Shown: positions 54,545-63,975, counted from the first letter of the stretch. The stretch is DNA of 64,000 nucleotides from an uncultured Myxococcales bacterium (GCA_903936705.1 CAIZWN010000035.1:141393-205392); one strand, 5' to 3'. The notes: generated from the letters alone by a model not told the origin. Numbers and translations: made by a program.

Positions 54545-57500
54545 ATGAGGCGATTGGCCGTCATCCTGTGCGTCCTGGGATCTGTGGTCGCGGTGGCCTC
54601 CTGCAGGGATGACAATCCCTCCTGTGGGGATGGAAAGGCCGAGGGAACAGAAGCCTGCGACGATGGTAACGATATCGATAATGATGCCTGTACGAACATC
54701 TGCACCGTACGCGCCTGTGGCGACCGGATTGTTCAGTCCGGCGAGGAGTGCGACGACGGCAACGGTATCGATTACGACATGTGTACGAACCTCTGCCGTC
54801 TGCCCCGCTGCGGCGACGGGATCCTCCAGGGCGAGGAGGCCTGCGACGATGGCAACGAGGAAGACGGGGATGCATGCGTAAGTTGCGCGGCATCCAGGTG
54901 CGGCGACGGCTTTGTCCGGATCGGCGTCGAGGCGTGCGACGATGGCAACGATCTCGACTCGGACTCATGCCGCAACAACTGTCGCCTGCCCATCTGCGGT
55001 GATGGCGTGGTGCAGTCCGGCGAGGCGTGTGATGACGGGAATCTGGACGACACGGACGCCTGTCTGAACACATGCCAGTCCGCCCGATGCGGCGACGGTT
55101 TCATGCTTGACGGCGTGGAAGCGTGTGATGACGGCAACCGCGACAACACGGACGTCTGTCTGGACGACTGCACGATCGCAGCCTGCGGCGACGGCTTTGT
55201 CCGGATCGGCGTCGAGGCGTGCGACGATGGCAACGATCTCGACTCGGACTCATGCCGCAACGATTGCCGCCTGCCCACCTGCGGCGACGGCTTCCTGCAG
55301 GCTGGCGAGGAGTGCGACGACGGGAATCTGGACGGCTCGGATGCCTGCCTGAACACCTGCATGTCCGCTCATTGCGGCGACAGTTTTTTACGCGACGGCG
55401 TGGAAACGTGCGATGACGGGAACCATGACAATACGGACGGATGTCTGGACAACTGCTCCTTGGCCGCGTGCGGCGACGGCTTTGTCCGGACCGGCGTCGA
55501 GGCATGCGACGATGGCAACGACATGGACGCCGATGCCTGCCGCAACGACTGCCGCCTTCCCACCTGTGGCGACGGCTTTGTGCAGTCCGGCGAGGCGTGT
55601 GACGACGGGAACCGGGACGACACTGATGCCTGCCTGAACACCTGTCTATCCGCACATTGCGGCGACAGTTTTCTGCACGACGGCGTAGAAGCGTGCGACG
55701 ACGGGAATAGCGACAATGTTGATGCCTGTCTGGACGACTGCACCCTGGCAGCGTGCGGCGACGGCTTTGTCCGGACCGGCGTCGAGGCATGCGACGACGG
55801 CAACGCCGTGGACGCGGACGCCTGCCGCAACGACTGCACCTTGGCCGCCTGTGGCGACTTGATCCTTCAGTCCGGTGAGGAGTGCGACGACGGGAATCGG
55901 GATGACTCGGATGATTGCGTGTCATCCTGTCTGGCCGCCCGATGCGGCGACGGCTTCCTGCGCAAGGGCGTGGAAGCGTGCGACGACGGCAACGCAGACG
56001 ACCTCGATGCCTGCCGCAACGACTGCACGCTGCCCTTGTGCGGGGATGGCATCGCGCAGATCGGGGAGGCTTGTGACGACGGGAACAGCGTTGACACCGA
56101 CGGGTGCCTGGGTGACTGCCGGATCGCTCGCTGCGGGGATGGTCAGATCCAGGGCGGCGGCGAGGAATGCGACGACGGAAACACCTTCCCTGGTGACGCC
56201 TGCACTTCGGATTGCCGCTTCGCCAGGTGCGGGGATGGGATCCCGTGGGTAGCGGTGGAGCCGTGCGACGACGGAAACAGCGTCGACACGGACGCCTGCA
56301 GGAACGACTGCTCGTTGCCCTTCTGCGGCGACGGGGTGGTGCGGGCCGGGGTCGAGGACTGCGACGATCGGAACGTGGACAACACGGACGGGTGCCTGAT
56401 GGACTGCACGCGCTACGACTGGTGCGAACCGCTGGCCGTCACAACGGTGTCGCCGTTGGTGGTGTGCCAGGGGACATCCCAGAAATCCATTTTGATCGAG
56501 GGGAACGGGTTCGTCATCATCCAGGGGCAGGAACCAGTCGTGACCGTGGATGGTATTGCCGGAGCCGTCGAGGTCGGTTTCCAGGACTGTGTGCCGTTGG
56601 ACGGGGTCTTCGTAGATGCGCAGGCTTGCGGTGCCGTGCAGATCCGCCTGCCGGACGGGACCGGGAACCTGGCGGTGGGTGAATACATCATCCGCATCGA
56701 GTTGCCCGTCAGCCAGGGGTGCGTTGTCCAGGCGATCTTCAGCGTGGCGACTCCGCCGGTGCTGGACCGGGTCGATCCCTTCCAGACCTGCGCCTCCGGT
56801 GGCAGGTTCACCGTGACGGCAGCGAACCTCGGCAGTGGCTTCGTCCCGGGGGCGTGGATCGTCATCCGTCCTTCCGGCGGTGCGCCGGGATTCCTGCCGG
56901 TCCAGACCGAGTGGACGGACGATCAGCACGTGGTCGGCACCCTGGACGACACTTTTGCGCCTGGTCTCCATGACGTGACGGTGGAAAACGGCGCGGGGTG
57001 CCAGGCCGCACCGCTGTTGAAGGCACTGAACCTGATCGCCCAGCCATTCGTGTTCTTCGCGGACCCGCCGGTCCTATACAACGGCATCGACTTGACGGTC
57101 ACCGTCTACGCCTCGGGCGTGAACGGGAATGTACAGTCCGTCATGGCCGTCCCGACGGCAGGTGGGCAAGGGGTTTTGCTGCCTATCACGAACCAGTCCC
57201 GGCCTGACCGAGTTCAGGTGCTGGCCGCGGCCGGAGCCCTGATGGCAGGCACTTACGACATCGTGCTGACCGATTCCATCTGCTCGAACGTCCTGGCCGG
57301 TGGGTTGACTGTGGCCGCAGTGCCGACTGTATCTGTGGCGGCCATCCTGCCGCCTTTCGGCTGGAGCGAGGCCCACATCCCTGTGGAGGTGACCTCGTTG
57401 TCGCCAGCGCCGATCGGGATGGTCAACTTCCGCTCCACGCCACGGGTCTACTTAAGCCCGCGTTCGATTGGCGGGGTCGCCACGGAGATCCGGGCGCTGA

Positions 57501-59392
57501 CGTTCCTGGACACGGTCCGGCTATCTGGCAGCGTCCCGACCGGGATGCCGGTGGACAGTTACAACCTCGTCGTCGTGAACCCCGATGGGACCGTCGGCGT
57601 GCTGGCGGATGCATTCAAGATCCTGGCCGACCCGCCCCCCCTGATCGTCCAGTTGTCCCCTGGCTCGGTTCCGAGCCAGAACGATGTATCCGTGACCATC
57701 CGGGGATCCGGCTTCGAGGTCGACGCGGCGGTGGCCGCACGGTGCCGCTGGTACGACAGCGTGGGTGATGTCTTGAACGGTACGCTGGATGCGGATGTCA
57801 CGTTCATCGACAACACCACGTTGGGTACGGTCTGGGACTTCATGGCAGCGGGTATACCCAACAACGCGGTCTGCGTACTTCGGGCCACCAACGTCGAGGA
57901 CGCGACATGGGCCGATTACTCGGCACTCTCGGTGACGCCCGCATCGAACACCCCAAATGATTTTCGGACGTCGAACATGCTCAACGTCGGCCGTCGGGCG
58001 CTGGCGGGGGCCGCCGTGCGCATGAACGCCATCGATCGATTCGTCTTTGCCATAGGTGGCGACAACGGCCTGGCGGGGGCTTCCCTGCAGGCCTTCTCCA
58101 GTGTTGAGTCCGCTCGTGTAGACCCATACGGCTTGATCGAGCCGTGGGTCGTGCAGCGCAACTCGTTGCCCGAACCACGATCCTTCATTACGGCCGCTAT
58201 GGTCGGGCGCTTCACCTATCTGCCCGGCGGACGGACGGGTGCAACACAGACAACATCTGTGCTGCGGGCGTATCTGCTGGACCCCCGGGAGGCGCCACAG
58301 ATCACGACGTTGGATCTGGCCCTGAGCGATCTTGCCGGCCTTGGGGCCGGTCGGTGGATCTATCGTGTTTCGGCCACCCTGGATGCGGCCGATCCTGCCA
58401 ATCCGAACGGCGAAGGCCTGGCCGGCGAGCCGGTCACGCTGTTGATTCCGGCCATTGAAGGGCGGAAAGTGCAGCTAACGCTGTTCTGGGAGGCTGTGTC
58501 AAACGCTCGTTCCTACCGGATCTACCGGACGTCGAATGTGAACAGCGCCGCAGGGGAGGAACGGTTGTTGGCAGAGGTTCCAGCTGGCTTGGGTACGCCA
58601 TTTTTCACCGATGCCGGCGTGGTCGACATCGACGTCGCAGCCCCGGCTCCGCTGGCCCTGGGGTCCCTGGGATCCTGGAACCAGGTCGGCAGCCTGCAGG
58701 TCGCACGGGAGGGTGCGGCAGTCGTAGCTGTCCCGGACCCCAACGTGCCTGGTCGGACCTACCTGCAGATCCTGGGCGGGCTGTCGGCTGGCGCAGTTCT
58801 GGCGTCGGCCGAACGGGCGACGATCGTCGAGTCGGCGGCCAACCGCCAGTCCCTTTCGGGCTTTACCCTGACTGACGGCGTGCTGCCGGTAGCCCGCTGG
58901 CAGACCGCAGCGGCTTACGTGGATCACGAACTCGCCTCGATCGTCCCTGCGACCGATGCCTGGATCTACCTGTTCCCTGGGCTCTCGGCGACAGCCGTTG
59001 GAGTCTCGAAGGTGACAGCCTTCAAGTTGGACACGGTCGACGGCGTTGGTAACGATGACGGCCGGTTGGGATCAGGCATCGAGCTGGACAGTCCAACGGC
59101 CCCGGCAGGTGGCTTCGGCGCTCTGGCGCGTAACGGCTTCCTGTATATGTTGGCCGGAGCCGGAACCGCCGATTCCGCCGGTAAGGCTGCACAAATCTGC
59201 ACTTCCAGCGGTGGCAACTGTTCCGGCGGTGCTCCGGAGCCGCCAGACCTGGTCATGTGGAACGCAGGGATCCAGATGACTGAGGGTCGGCTCCTGAATG
59301 GCACCGCCAGCGAGAGTGGTTTCATCTTCCTGCTGGGCGGCGGGACCACCTCGTCCCCCGCCACCCGCACCACTGAAAGCACGAACATCTAA
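54545..59392 (+). CDS. Giant DUF4215 repeat lipoprotein with IPT/TIG-like and Kelch-like regions
   Basis: A 1615-residue lipoprotein ([15 protein letters not shown]; lipobox VASC). Residues ~25-620 hold 19 DUF4215 modules, most arranged in three-module super-units. From 625 to about 1135 are several Ig-like IPT/TIG-type units ([60 protein letters not shown]). From about 1140 a Kelch/beta-propeller-like part ([36 protein letters not shown]) is interrupted by a fibronectin-like piece ([20 protein letters not shown]). The propeller looks incomplete and the protein ends 83 bp before IS debris, so C-terminal truncation is possible. GGGAGG precedes the ATG. Likely a surface adhesin or scaffold; paralogue of the upstream gene. 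Confidence 0.9.
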   Translation: MRRLAVILCVLGSVVAVASCRDDNPSCGDGKAEGTEACDDGNDIDNDACTNICTVRACGDRIVQSGEECDDGNGIDYDMCTNLCRLPRCGDGILQGEEACDDGNEEDGDACVSCAASRCGDGFVRIGVEACDDGNDLDSDSCRNNCRLPICGDGVVQSGEACDDGNLDDTDACLNTCQSARCGDGFMLDGVEACDDGNRDNTDVCLDDCTIAACGDGFVRIGVEACDDGNDLDSDSCRNDCRLPTCGDGFLQAGEECDDGNLDGSDACLNTCMSAHCGDSFLRDGVETCDDGNHDNTDGCLDNCSLAACGDGFVRTGVEACDDGNDMDADACRNDCRLPTCGDGFVQSGEACDDGNRDDTDACLNTCLSAHCGDSFLHDGVEACDDGNSDNVDACLDDCTLAACGDGFVRTGVEACDDGNAVDADACRNDCTLAACGDLILQSGEECDDGNRDDSDDCVSSCLAARCGDGFLRKGVEACDDGNADDLDACRNDCTLPLCGDGIAQIGEACDDGNSVDTDGCLGDCRIARCGDGQIQGGGEECDDGNTFPGDACTSDCRFARCGDGIPWVAVEPCDDGNSVDTDACRNDCSLPFCGDGVVRAGVEDCDDRNVDNTDGCLMDCTRYDWCEPLAVTTVSPLVVCQGTSQKSILIEGNGFVIIQGQEPVVTVDGIAGAVEVGFQDCVPLDGVFVDAQACGAVQIRLPDGTGNLAVGEYIIRIELPVSQGCVVQAIFSVATPPVLDRVDPFQTCASGGRFTVTAANLGSGFVPGAWIVIRPSGGAPGFLPVQTEWTDDQHVVGTLDDTFAPGLHDVTVENGAGCQAAPLLKALNLIAQPFVFFADPPVLYNGIDLTVTVYASGVNGNVQSVMAVPTAGGQGVLLPITNQSRPDRVQVLAAAGALMAGTYDIVLTDSICSNVLAGGLTVAAVPTVSVAAILPPFGWSEAHIPVEVTSLSPAPIGMVNFRSTPRVYLSPRSIGGVATEIRALTFLDTVRLSGSVPTGMPVDSYNLVVVNPDGTVGVLADAFKILADPPPLIVQLSPGSVPSQNDVSVTIRGSGFEVDAAVAARCRWYDSVGDVLNGTLDADVTFIDNTTLGTVWDFMAAGIPNNAVCVLRATNVEDATWADYSALSVTPASNTPNDFRTSNMLNVGRRALAGAAVRMNAIDRFVFAIGGDNGLAGASLQAFSSVESARVDPYGLIEPWVVQRNSLPEPRSFITAAMVGRFTYLPGGRTGATQTTSVLRAYLLDPREAPQITTLDLALSDLAGLGAGRWIYRVSATLDAADPANPNGEGLAGEPVTLLIPAIEGRKVQLTLFWEAVSNARSYRIYRTSNVNSAAGEERLLAEVPAGLGTPFFTDAGVVDIDVAAPAPLALGSLGSWNQVGSLQVAREGAAVVAVPDPNVPGRTYLQILGGLSAGAVLASAERATIVESAANRQSLSGFTLTDGVLPVARWQTAAAYVDHELASIVPATDAWIYLFPGLSATAVGVSKVTAFKLDTVDGVGNDDGRLGSGIELDSPTAPAGGFGALARNGFLYMLAGAGTADSAGKAAQICTSSGGNCSGGAPEPPDLVMWNAGIQMTEGRLLNGTASESGFIFLLGGGTTSSPATRTTESTNI
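54911..56050 (+). repeat. Four 285-bp coding repeats in the second DUF4215 gene
   Basis: FVR(I/T)GVEACDDGN modules recur at 54911, 55196, 55481 and 55766, exactly 285 bp apart, the same period as in the upstream gene. These copies are more diverged from one another than those at 52.7-53.9 kb. Confidence 0.85.
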
Positions 59393-59474
59393 CGGCCTTA
59401 CTGCGCCTGCAAATTTGTCAGTGGCTGCACACCGCGTCGGCGTCAAGGTTAAGCGAAACACCAGGTAATTCAGC

Positions 59475-59878
59475 CCGCTGCTGCCGGACTGGTGCGCCGT
59501 CGAGGAATTCGACCAGTGCTTGGACCTCTTCGAAGCAAGCGACAGCCAGCATGCCGATCATGCTGGCACTGGCCATGACCCATCCCAACGACACCGGCCC
59601 GCAAGGCCACCTCCCATGAGCAGCGCGGCGGATACGCCAACTTGAGGCAGACAGGGGGCTCGACCCGGAACGCCGCTCCGGGAAACAAGCCCCACCCACA
59701 GCAGCCCCATTGCGCCCCAGCCATTCACCGGTTGATGCACAACTGCGTCCGCAAGCAAACGTCAGGCCGGGGATTGCCAGGAATGAGACCGCGAAGACCA
59801 GGATTTCGACGGCCTGCGTGCCGGAATCGAGGCCGGGGATACCTGGTTGTCGATGCGGTTTCGTGGTTGATGTTGCCT
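59475..59878 (+). mobile_element. IS91-type element remnant, copy B
   Basis: Starts inside the transposase tail (CTGCTGCCGGA...), continues with 220 bp absent from copy A, and ends with the 124-bp repeat (59755-59878). The transposase part upstream of the PPLLPD codons is missing. Copies A and B lie in the same orientation and enclose both DUF4215 genes. Confidence 0.7.
59845..59878 (+). repeat. 34-bp inverted repeat, left copy, flanking vapBC
   Basis: Last 34 bp of IS-derived copy B. It matches the reverse complement of 60561-60594 at 33 of 34 positions and faces it across the vapBC genes. Confidence 0.85.
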
Positions 59879-59897
59879 ACACGCTCACGCCACTGTG

Positions 59898-60287
59898 TCA
59901 GCCCCTTGCCCTGGCCTGGTGCTTGCGGTACTCGACTCCGGGCATACCCTCAAAATCGTCGTCCTGCGTCCAGAGCGTGGCGTCATGGGCCTGGGCCGTG
60001 GCGTAGATGATTGAATCTGCGAGCGCAAGCCCGGCGCGGAATCCCAACTCAGCAGCATCGAGCGCCAGCGCGGAATTCAGGTCGACAACCCGCCCCAGTT
60101 GCATTACTCCGGCCACTTTCAGGGCGTCAGCCTCGCCACGCTGCTGCAGGAACCGCTTGCAGACTTCAAGGATCGTGATGCTCGGCACGATCAGTCGAGC
60201 AGTATCTTCAATCGGCTTGGCAAAGACGCCAGCGTTCGGTCCATCGGCGAAGTACTCCAGCCACGCGGAGGAGTCGACCACGTTCAT
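59898..60287 (-). CDS. vapC: VapC-type PIN-domain toxin
   Basis: A 129-residue predicted ribonuclease. The PIN-domain acidic residues are in place: D5 in MNVVDSSAWLEYF, E in SITILEVCKR, D in LALADSIIYATA and D in LWTQDDDFEGM. These hold Mg2+ for RNA cleavage, usually of tRNA or rRNA. It is translated from a start that overlaps the antitoxin stop (ATGA at 60284-60287). Typical length; no truncation. The pair sits between 34-bp inverted repeats of IS origin. Confidence 0.94.
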   Translation of the reverse strand: MNVVDSSAWLEYFADGPNAGVFAKPIEDTARLIVPSITILEVCKRFLQQRGEADALKVAGVMQLGRVVDLNSALALDAAELGFRAGLALADSIIYATAQAHDATLWTQDDDFEGMPGVEYRKHQARARG

Positions 60288-60490
60288 ACCCGGTCCCCAT
60301 CGCGCGGGACCGTCGTGTCGATCCCCTTCGCGAATCCGCGCAGGTCTCTCGCGCAGCGCAATGGAATCAGCTCGATACGGTCGGTGTAGGCAATCGCTTG
60401 CACTCGCTGCCCAGGAACGATCTTCAACTTCTCACGGACACTCTTCGGGATCACGACTTGGTACTTTGGGGAAACGGTGACTGTCTCCAT
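60284..60490 (-). CDS. vapB: AbrB/MazE-family antitoxin (VapB-type)
   Basis: A 68-residue protein with an N-terminal swapped-hairpin AbrB DNA-binding domain (VSPKYQVVIPKSVREKLKIV, PGQRVQ) and a C-terminal tail for toxin binding (DLRGFAKGIDTTVPRDGDRV). It should neutralise VapC and repress the promoter at 60524-60552. ATG at 60490 has GAGG 7 bases upstream; the frame is open nine codons further but without a better site. Translationally coupled to vapC. Confidence 0.93.
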   Translation of the reverse strand: METVTVSPKYQVVIPKSVREKLKIVPGQRVQAIAYTDRIELIPLRCARDLRGFAKGIDTTVPRDGDRV

Positions 60491-60523
60491 GGTGGCACCT
60501 CGTTGGACATCGTACAACGAAGG

Positions 60524-60552
60524 ATAGTATCGAAAGACTTTCGGTATGACAA
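60524..60552 (-). promoter_or_regulatory. vapBC promoter with central palindromic operator
   Basis: On the minus strand: TTGTCA (60547-60552), 17-base spacer, TACTAT (60524-60529). The spacer contains CGAAAG-A-CTTTCG (60531-60543), a perfect 6+6 palindrome that extends to nine bases per arm with one mismatch. This is a good candidate for autorepression by the VapB-VapC complex. Confidence 0.7.
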
Positions 60553-60560
60553 TGGTGTGA

Positions 60561-60594
60561 AGGCAACATCAACCACGAAACCTCATCGACAACC
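60561..60594 (-). repeat. 34-bp inverted repeat, right copy, flanking vapBC
   Basis: Reverse complement of the end of copy B with one mismatch. It lies 8 bp upstream of the vapBC -35 box, and its other side touches IS91 copy C almost directly. Confidence 0.85.
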
Positions 60595-60598
60595 GGGC

Positions 60599-60765
60599 AT
60601 GGTCGTGCTGGCCTTCCTTACCAACCCGGACGTCATTCACAAGATCCTCAAGCACCTCGAACTGCCAACCGCCTCGCCGCCGCTGCTGCCGGACCGCGGC
60701 GGCGTCGAGAAGTTCGAGCAGTGCTTCGACCTCTTCGCAGCAGACGGCGGGCAGCATGCCGATCA
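60599..60765 (+). pseudogene. IS91-type transposase, C-terminal remnant (copy C), in frame with HIT gene
   Basis: Reads MVVLAFLTNPDVIHKILKHL then ELPTASPPLLPDRGGVEKFE, nearly identical to copy A but without its stop. The open frame runs on through 60790 into the HIT gene, so a chimeric protein of about 198 residues could in principle be made. There is no ribosome-binding site before this ATG; a relic is the simplest reading. Confidence 0.7.
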
Positions 60766-60790
60766 CGTCGGTCCATGCTATCCTCCCGCC

Positions 60791-61192
60791 ATGCAATGCC
60801 CCTTCTGCCAGCCTGACCCAGATCGCATCGTGGCCCGGAATGAGTTCGCAATCGCAGTGACCGACGGCTTCCCCGTCAATCCGGGGCACACCTTGATCGT
60901 CCCCCTGCGCCATGTCGCATCGTGGTTCGATGCAACGCCCGAGGAGCAGGCCGCCTTGTTCGCCCTGCTGGCCGAGGTCCGGGCCGAACTGGACGCGACA
61001 CTTCATCCGGCTGGCTACAACATCGGCATAAACGTGGGCGCGGCGGCAGGCCAGACGGTCATGCACCTGCACGTGCACCTGATCCCGCGTTTCGACGGCG
61101 ACGTGGACGACCCCAGCGGAGGCGTTCGGTTCGTGATCCCGTCCCGCGGGAACTACCGGCGTCCCGGCCACGTCCCACAAGCCAGGGAGTAG
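60791..61192 (+). CDS. HIT-family nucleotide hydrolase/transferase
   Basis: A 133-residue protein. Histidine triad QTVMHLHVHLIPRF (about residues 93-106, active-site H of H-x-H-x-H) and the upstream helix/strand pattern PVNPGHTLIVPLRHVASWFD are characteristic. N-terminal CPFC could bind zinc with later His residues. Acts on nucleoside phosphoramidates or dinucleotides; substrate unknown. ATG at 60791 has no ribosome-binding site, and the frame is open into IS91 copy C, so its expression signals may have been changed by the insertion. The HNH gene starts 5 bp after the stop, suggesting a functional pair. Confidence 0.92.
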   Translation: MQCPFCQPDPDRIVARNEFAIAVTDGFPVNPGHTLIVPLRHVASWFDATPEEQAALFALLAEVRAELDATLHPAGYNIGINVGAAAGQTVMHLHVHLIPRFDGDVDDPSGGVRFVIPSRGNYRRPGHVPQARE

Positions 61193-61196
61193 TGTC

Positions 61197-62306
61197 GTGT
61201 CCACCCGGCCCGAACACGACCTTATCGCATTTGCCGAACGGCTGATGTCCCTGCTGGACCAGGGCCAGTTCGTGGCCACCTACAAGTACGCGGTGCTGCT
61301 GGGCCTGATGGACCTGTGCCTGGAAGCGACCGATCGCCACGGTCAGGCTCCGCAGTCAGTCACGACCCGCGAACTGGCTGGGAAGGTCATCGAACTGTAC
61401 TGGCCGCATACCCAGAACTTCGACCGCGGCCCAGCGGCGCGAGTCCTGCGCCAGAACAGCGGTCGTCAGGCCCGAATCCTGGCAGATATCGGCACTTTCC
61501 GTGAGCACCTGCCCGACCCGTCTGTGACACTGGACCGGGCCCGCGTGGGCGATTCCGGCGGGTATCGGCGGTTGCTGAACTACGTCGAGTGGACCTTGAT
61601 TTTGATGCCTCTGCCACGCCTTCAGGTCGTGGGCAGGCATGCAGATCCGTTCGTATACGAAATCGCCTGGGACCTGGGCATCGAGAAGCGCCACACCGAC
61701 GTCCGCCGTTACCAGCGCGGCGAAGGTGGCGACTTCGACAACCTCATCCGGTTCCAGCCCGGCGTCGGTGACCACCTGGTCCGCCTGAACGGACTGCTGC
61801 GCCCCCTGATCTACCGAGGCTGGGCCAGCATTGTCGCCCGGTTCAACGGCCTTCCAGAATCCGAACTGGAGTCCTTCCTGTTCGGGATCGACCGCACCGC
61901 CCTGGCAGCGGTCCGCCAACCACTGACGGACCTGCAGCACGGACAATGCTTCTACTGCGGCACCCGCCTTGGACCCGCCGCCGAGGTTGACCACTTCATT
62001 CCGTGGGCGCGTCGTCCCGACAACGGCATCCACAATCTGGTCGTCGCCGACCGCAGGTGCAACGGATCCAAGCGCGATTTCCTGGCCGCCCCTGCACACG
62101 TGGGGAGCTGGATGGAGAGGAATCGTGGTAGGGCCGCGGAACTGGATATGGTTGCCAGCGAGATTCGATGGGAGTCGCACTTGGAAAGGACCTTAGGGGC
62201 GGCGCGGGGGATCTATTTTCGGCTGGGGGAAGGGACTCGACTGTGGTTGGCGAAGGACGAGTTCTTGAAGGTTGAGGCGGGGTTGGTGCAGATGGCGCTG
62301 GCGTGA
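61197..62306 (+). CDS. HNH endonuclease-domain protein
   Basis: A 369-residue protein. The N-terminal ~230 residues are helical (GQFVATYKYAVLLGLMDLCL; SVTTRELAGKVIELYWPHTQ) without a known motif. The HNH nuclease lies near residues 243-290: CFYCGTRLGPAAEVDHFIPW, then NGIHNLVVADRRCNGSKRDF. It has the Cys4 zinc ligands (two C-x-x-C/C-N-x-x-K elements), catalytic D-H and the N-L-V segment. GTG start with GGGAG 7 bases upstream. Similar HNH proteins lie next to HIT genes in other genomes, often in restriction or defence contexts (recalled, not checked). Likely a DNA nuclease. Confidence 0.88.
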   Translation: MSTRPEHDLIAFAERLMSLLDQGQFVATYKYAVLLGLMDLCLEATDRHGQAPQSVTTRELAGKVIELYWPHTQNFDRGPAARVLRQNSGRQARILADIGTFREHLPDPSVTLDRARVGDSGGYRRLLNYVEWTLILMPLPRLQVVGRHADPFVYEIAWDLGIEKRHTDVRRYQRGEGGDFDNLIRFQPGVGDHLVRLNGLLRPLIYRGWASIVARFNGLPESELESFLFGIDRTALAAVRQPLTDLQHGQCFYCGTRLGPAAEVDHFIPWARRPDNGIHNLVVADRRCNGSKRDFLAAPAHVGSWMERNRGRAAELDMVASEIRWESHLERTLGAARGIYFRLGEGTRLWLAKDEFLKVEAGLVQMALA

Positions 62307-62423
62307 AAGAATCTATCAATAACTACGTTTAGGTAGCCGACTTCATCCGGAACATAAGCAATATTGTCAGCATGTATGACGAAAGATGATACCTAGTAGA
62401 ATGCCCGTTAGCAGGAGTTTTTC

Positions 62424-63368
62424 GTGCTGTCGATGGAATTGCAGGAGCGTGTTGTCGAAGGCGCAAGAGAACTGGCGCGACGTGACGCAGTGACTGGCGG
62501 TGCAGGAAAGGACTGGACAGTCGCCGAAACCATCTTGGCAGCGTATCTTTGCGTCTTTGGCGACCCTTCCCGCATGGGCGGAACCAAGATAGGGCGGGAC
62601 GGCACGCGACGTCAGCATCCTGCTGTCACTGCGCTTGCGTCCGCGTTGGGCCGAAACGACGGATCCGTTGTAACGAAGGTGATGAACCTCCGGTCGAGGT
62701 TTACCGCCGGTGCACGAGGGCTTTCGCATGGATCCCACTTGGATGGCTGGACGGCACGGACATTCGGCAGTTGCTACGACGACCTGACGCTTTCAGCGGA
62801 AGTCATCGCGACGGTCTTCCCGCCGGCACGACCGATGCTGGATGCGCTGTCGCCGCGTTGGCGCGAAGGTTGGGATGCAACTGCAGACATGCTGGAAGGC
62901 GTGCGCTCGCCGGAACCGAATACCCAGGTGATGCGGTTGAGGGCAGAGCGACGCGGCCAGGAACTGTTCCGGTCTCGCGTGATGGCGAACTACCAACACA
63001 CATGTGCCTTCTGCGGGTTGCGCTCGCGTCTACCGGATAGCAACAGTTACTTGCTGATCGCCAGCCACATCCGTCCATGGTCCGAGTCCACTGGACACCA
63101 ACGTCTGGACAACCGGAACGGCCTGGCCCTCTGTGCGATCCACGATCGAGCCTTCGATTGGGGTTTTGCGACGGTAGATGACGACCTTCGAATCGTGGTT
63201 TCCCCCGTGGCCAGAGAGCACTACGCGCCCGAGGAACGGATCGAACAAGAACTTTCGTCGTTGAACGGTCGGGATTTGATCCGGCCGAACAGCCACTTTG
63301 TGCCGCCCTCACAGGAGTATCTGGAATACCACCGCACACAACTTTTCGAGCATCGATTTCTGGGGTGA
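62424..63368 (+). CDS. HNH_2-type restriction endonuclease
   Basis: A 314-residue protein. The N-terminal ~110 residues have a helical region (WTVAETILAAYLCVFGDPSR) seen in HNH_2 nucleases. The nuclease domain (about 175-275) reads GQELFRSRVMANYQHTCAFCG, LLIASHIRPWSES and NGLALCAIHDRAFDWGF. The A-S-H-I-x-P-W and N-G-L-x-L-x-x-x-H-D-x-x-F-D motifs are the HNH_2 hallmark. These act as standalone restriction enzymes, often for modified DNA; no methylase is nearby. GTG at 62424 has AGGAG 6 bases upstream. The 118-bp spacer is AT-rich, with a TAGAAT box (62397-62402). Confidence 0.92.
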   Translation: MLSMELQERVVEGARELARRDAVTGGAGKDWTVAETILAAYLCVFGDPSRMGGTKIGRDGTRRQHPAVTALASALGRNDGSVVTKVMNLRSRFTAGARGLSHGSHLDGWTARTFGSCYDDLTLSAEVIATVFPPARPMLDALSPRWREGWDATADMLEGVRSPEPNTQVMRLRAERRGQELFRSRVMANYQHTCAFCGLRSRLPDSNSYLLIASHIRPWSESTGHQRLDNRNGLALCAIHDRAFDWGFATVDDDLRIVVSPVAREHYAPEERIEQELSSLNGRDLIRPNSHFVPPSQEYLEYHRTQLFEHRFLG

Positions 63369-63723
63369 TCCTCTCGAGGCTGGTTTGTGCGAACCGAACC
63401 ACGTCTGAACCGAGTGCCGTCTCCAATGTGTCCGGAATTCCGGTTGACAATCATCCCCCGTTCAACTGCCTAGAACGCCGCGCTGCACCTGTTTGACCGT
63501 GGGTGCGGGACATCGGGCGCATCCGTCGCATCGTTCTCCAGCCTGTCCTCGGTCACGTCGCCACACCTACCGTCTGCGGGCCCGCCGCCGTCCGGGCCCG
63601 CCGACTCGGACGCCACAGCATCTTCGCCACCCGATTCGTCCCCCGTGCCGCCCAGATCCCCCGCAATCGGGGCCAAGCGGTGCACCTGCATTAGGAGGTC
63701 GCGGGTGAAACCGTCGACCGTGA
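63369..63723. other. Gene-free degenerate region before IS91 remnant D
   Basis: About 355 bp with no supportable gene. It may contain further eroded transposase sequence: a plus-strand frame gives VHLH followed by a stop near 63675-63692, where IS91 transposases have an F-x-L-H-A motif, but this is weak. Confidence 0.4.
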
Positions 63724-63975
63724 AGCGCACGATATTGCCTGCGCGCGCCATATTCCCTGGACAGGCTGTCCCTGACACCGGAGGGCTTGGTCCGGTACAA
63801 GCTGTACCGTCCCTGGCCGACGCCTACCGGAAGGTCCGAGATCATCATCCAGCCACTCGACTTCATGAAACGACTGGCTGCTCTGATGCCGGCGTTTTAC
63901 TCCAACAACATCCGGTATCACGGCGTGTTTGCAAACCGCTCGGAACGGCCTCGGCCAGCCAGGCCACCTCCCTAA
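63724..63975 (+). pseudogene. IS91-type transposase, central remnant (copy D)
   Basis: The frame reads RYCLRAPYSLDRLSLTPEGL, VRYKLYRPWPT, EIIIQPLDFMKRLAAL and NIRYHGVFA before a stop. C-R-Y-x-x-R-P/A-P, V-R-Y-x-L-x-x-P-W, E/Q-P-L-D/E-F and R-Y-H-G-V-F-A-x-N are the ordered core motifs of IS91-family transposases. The N-terminus is out of frame or lost and the C-terminal part is missing. Confidence 0.8.

Noticed and set aside
52715..56050. Regular repeats that could suggest a CRISPR array
   Set aside because: The period is 285 bp (95-bp sub-units), there are no unique spacers of constant length, and the sequence codes for Cys-rich modules in an intact gene.
60398..60598. Extended N-terminus of the HIT frame starting at 60398
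   Set aside because: This part runs antisense through vapB, its promoter and the 34-bp repeat, so it is not credible protein.
63470..63778. A 102-codon minus-strand frame near the right edge
   Set aside because: It overlaps the plus-strand IS91 remnant D, whose motifs are clear. The frame is low-complexity Gly/Asp-rich and fits a shadow.
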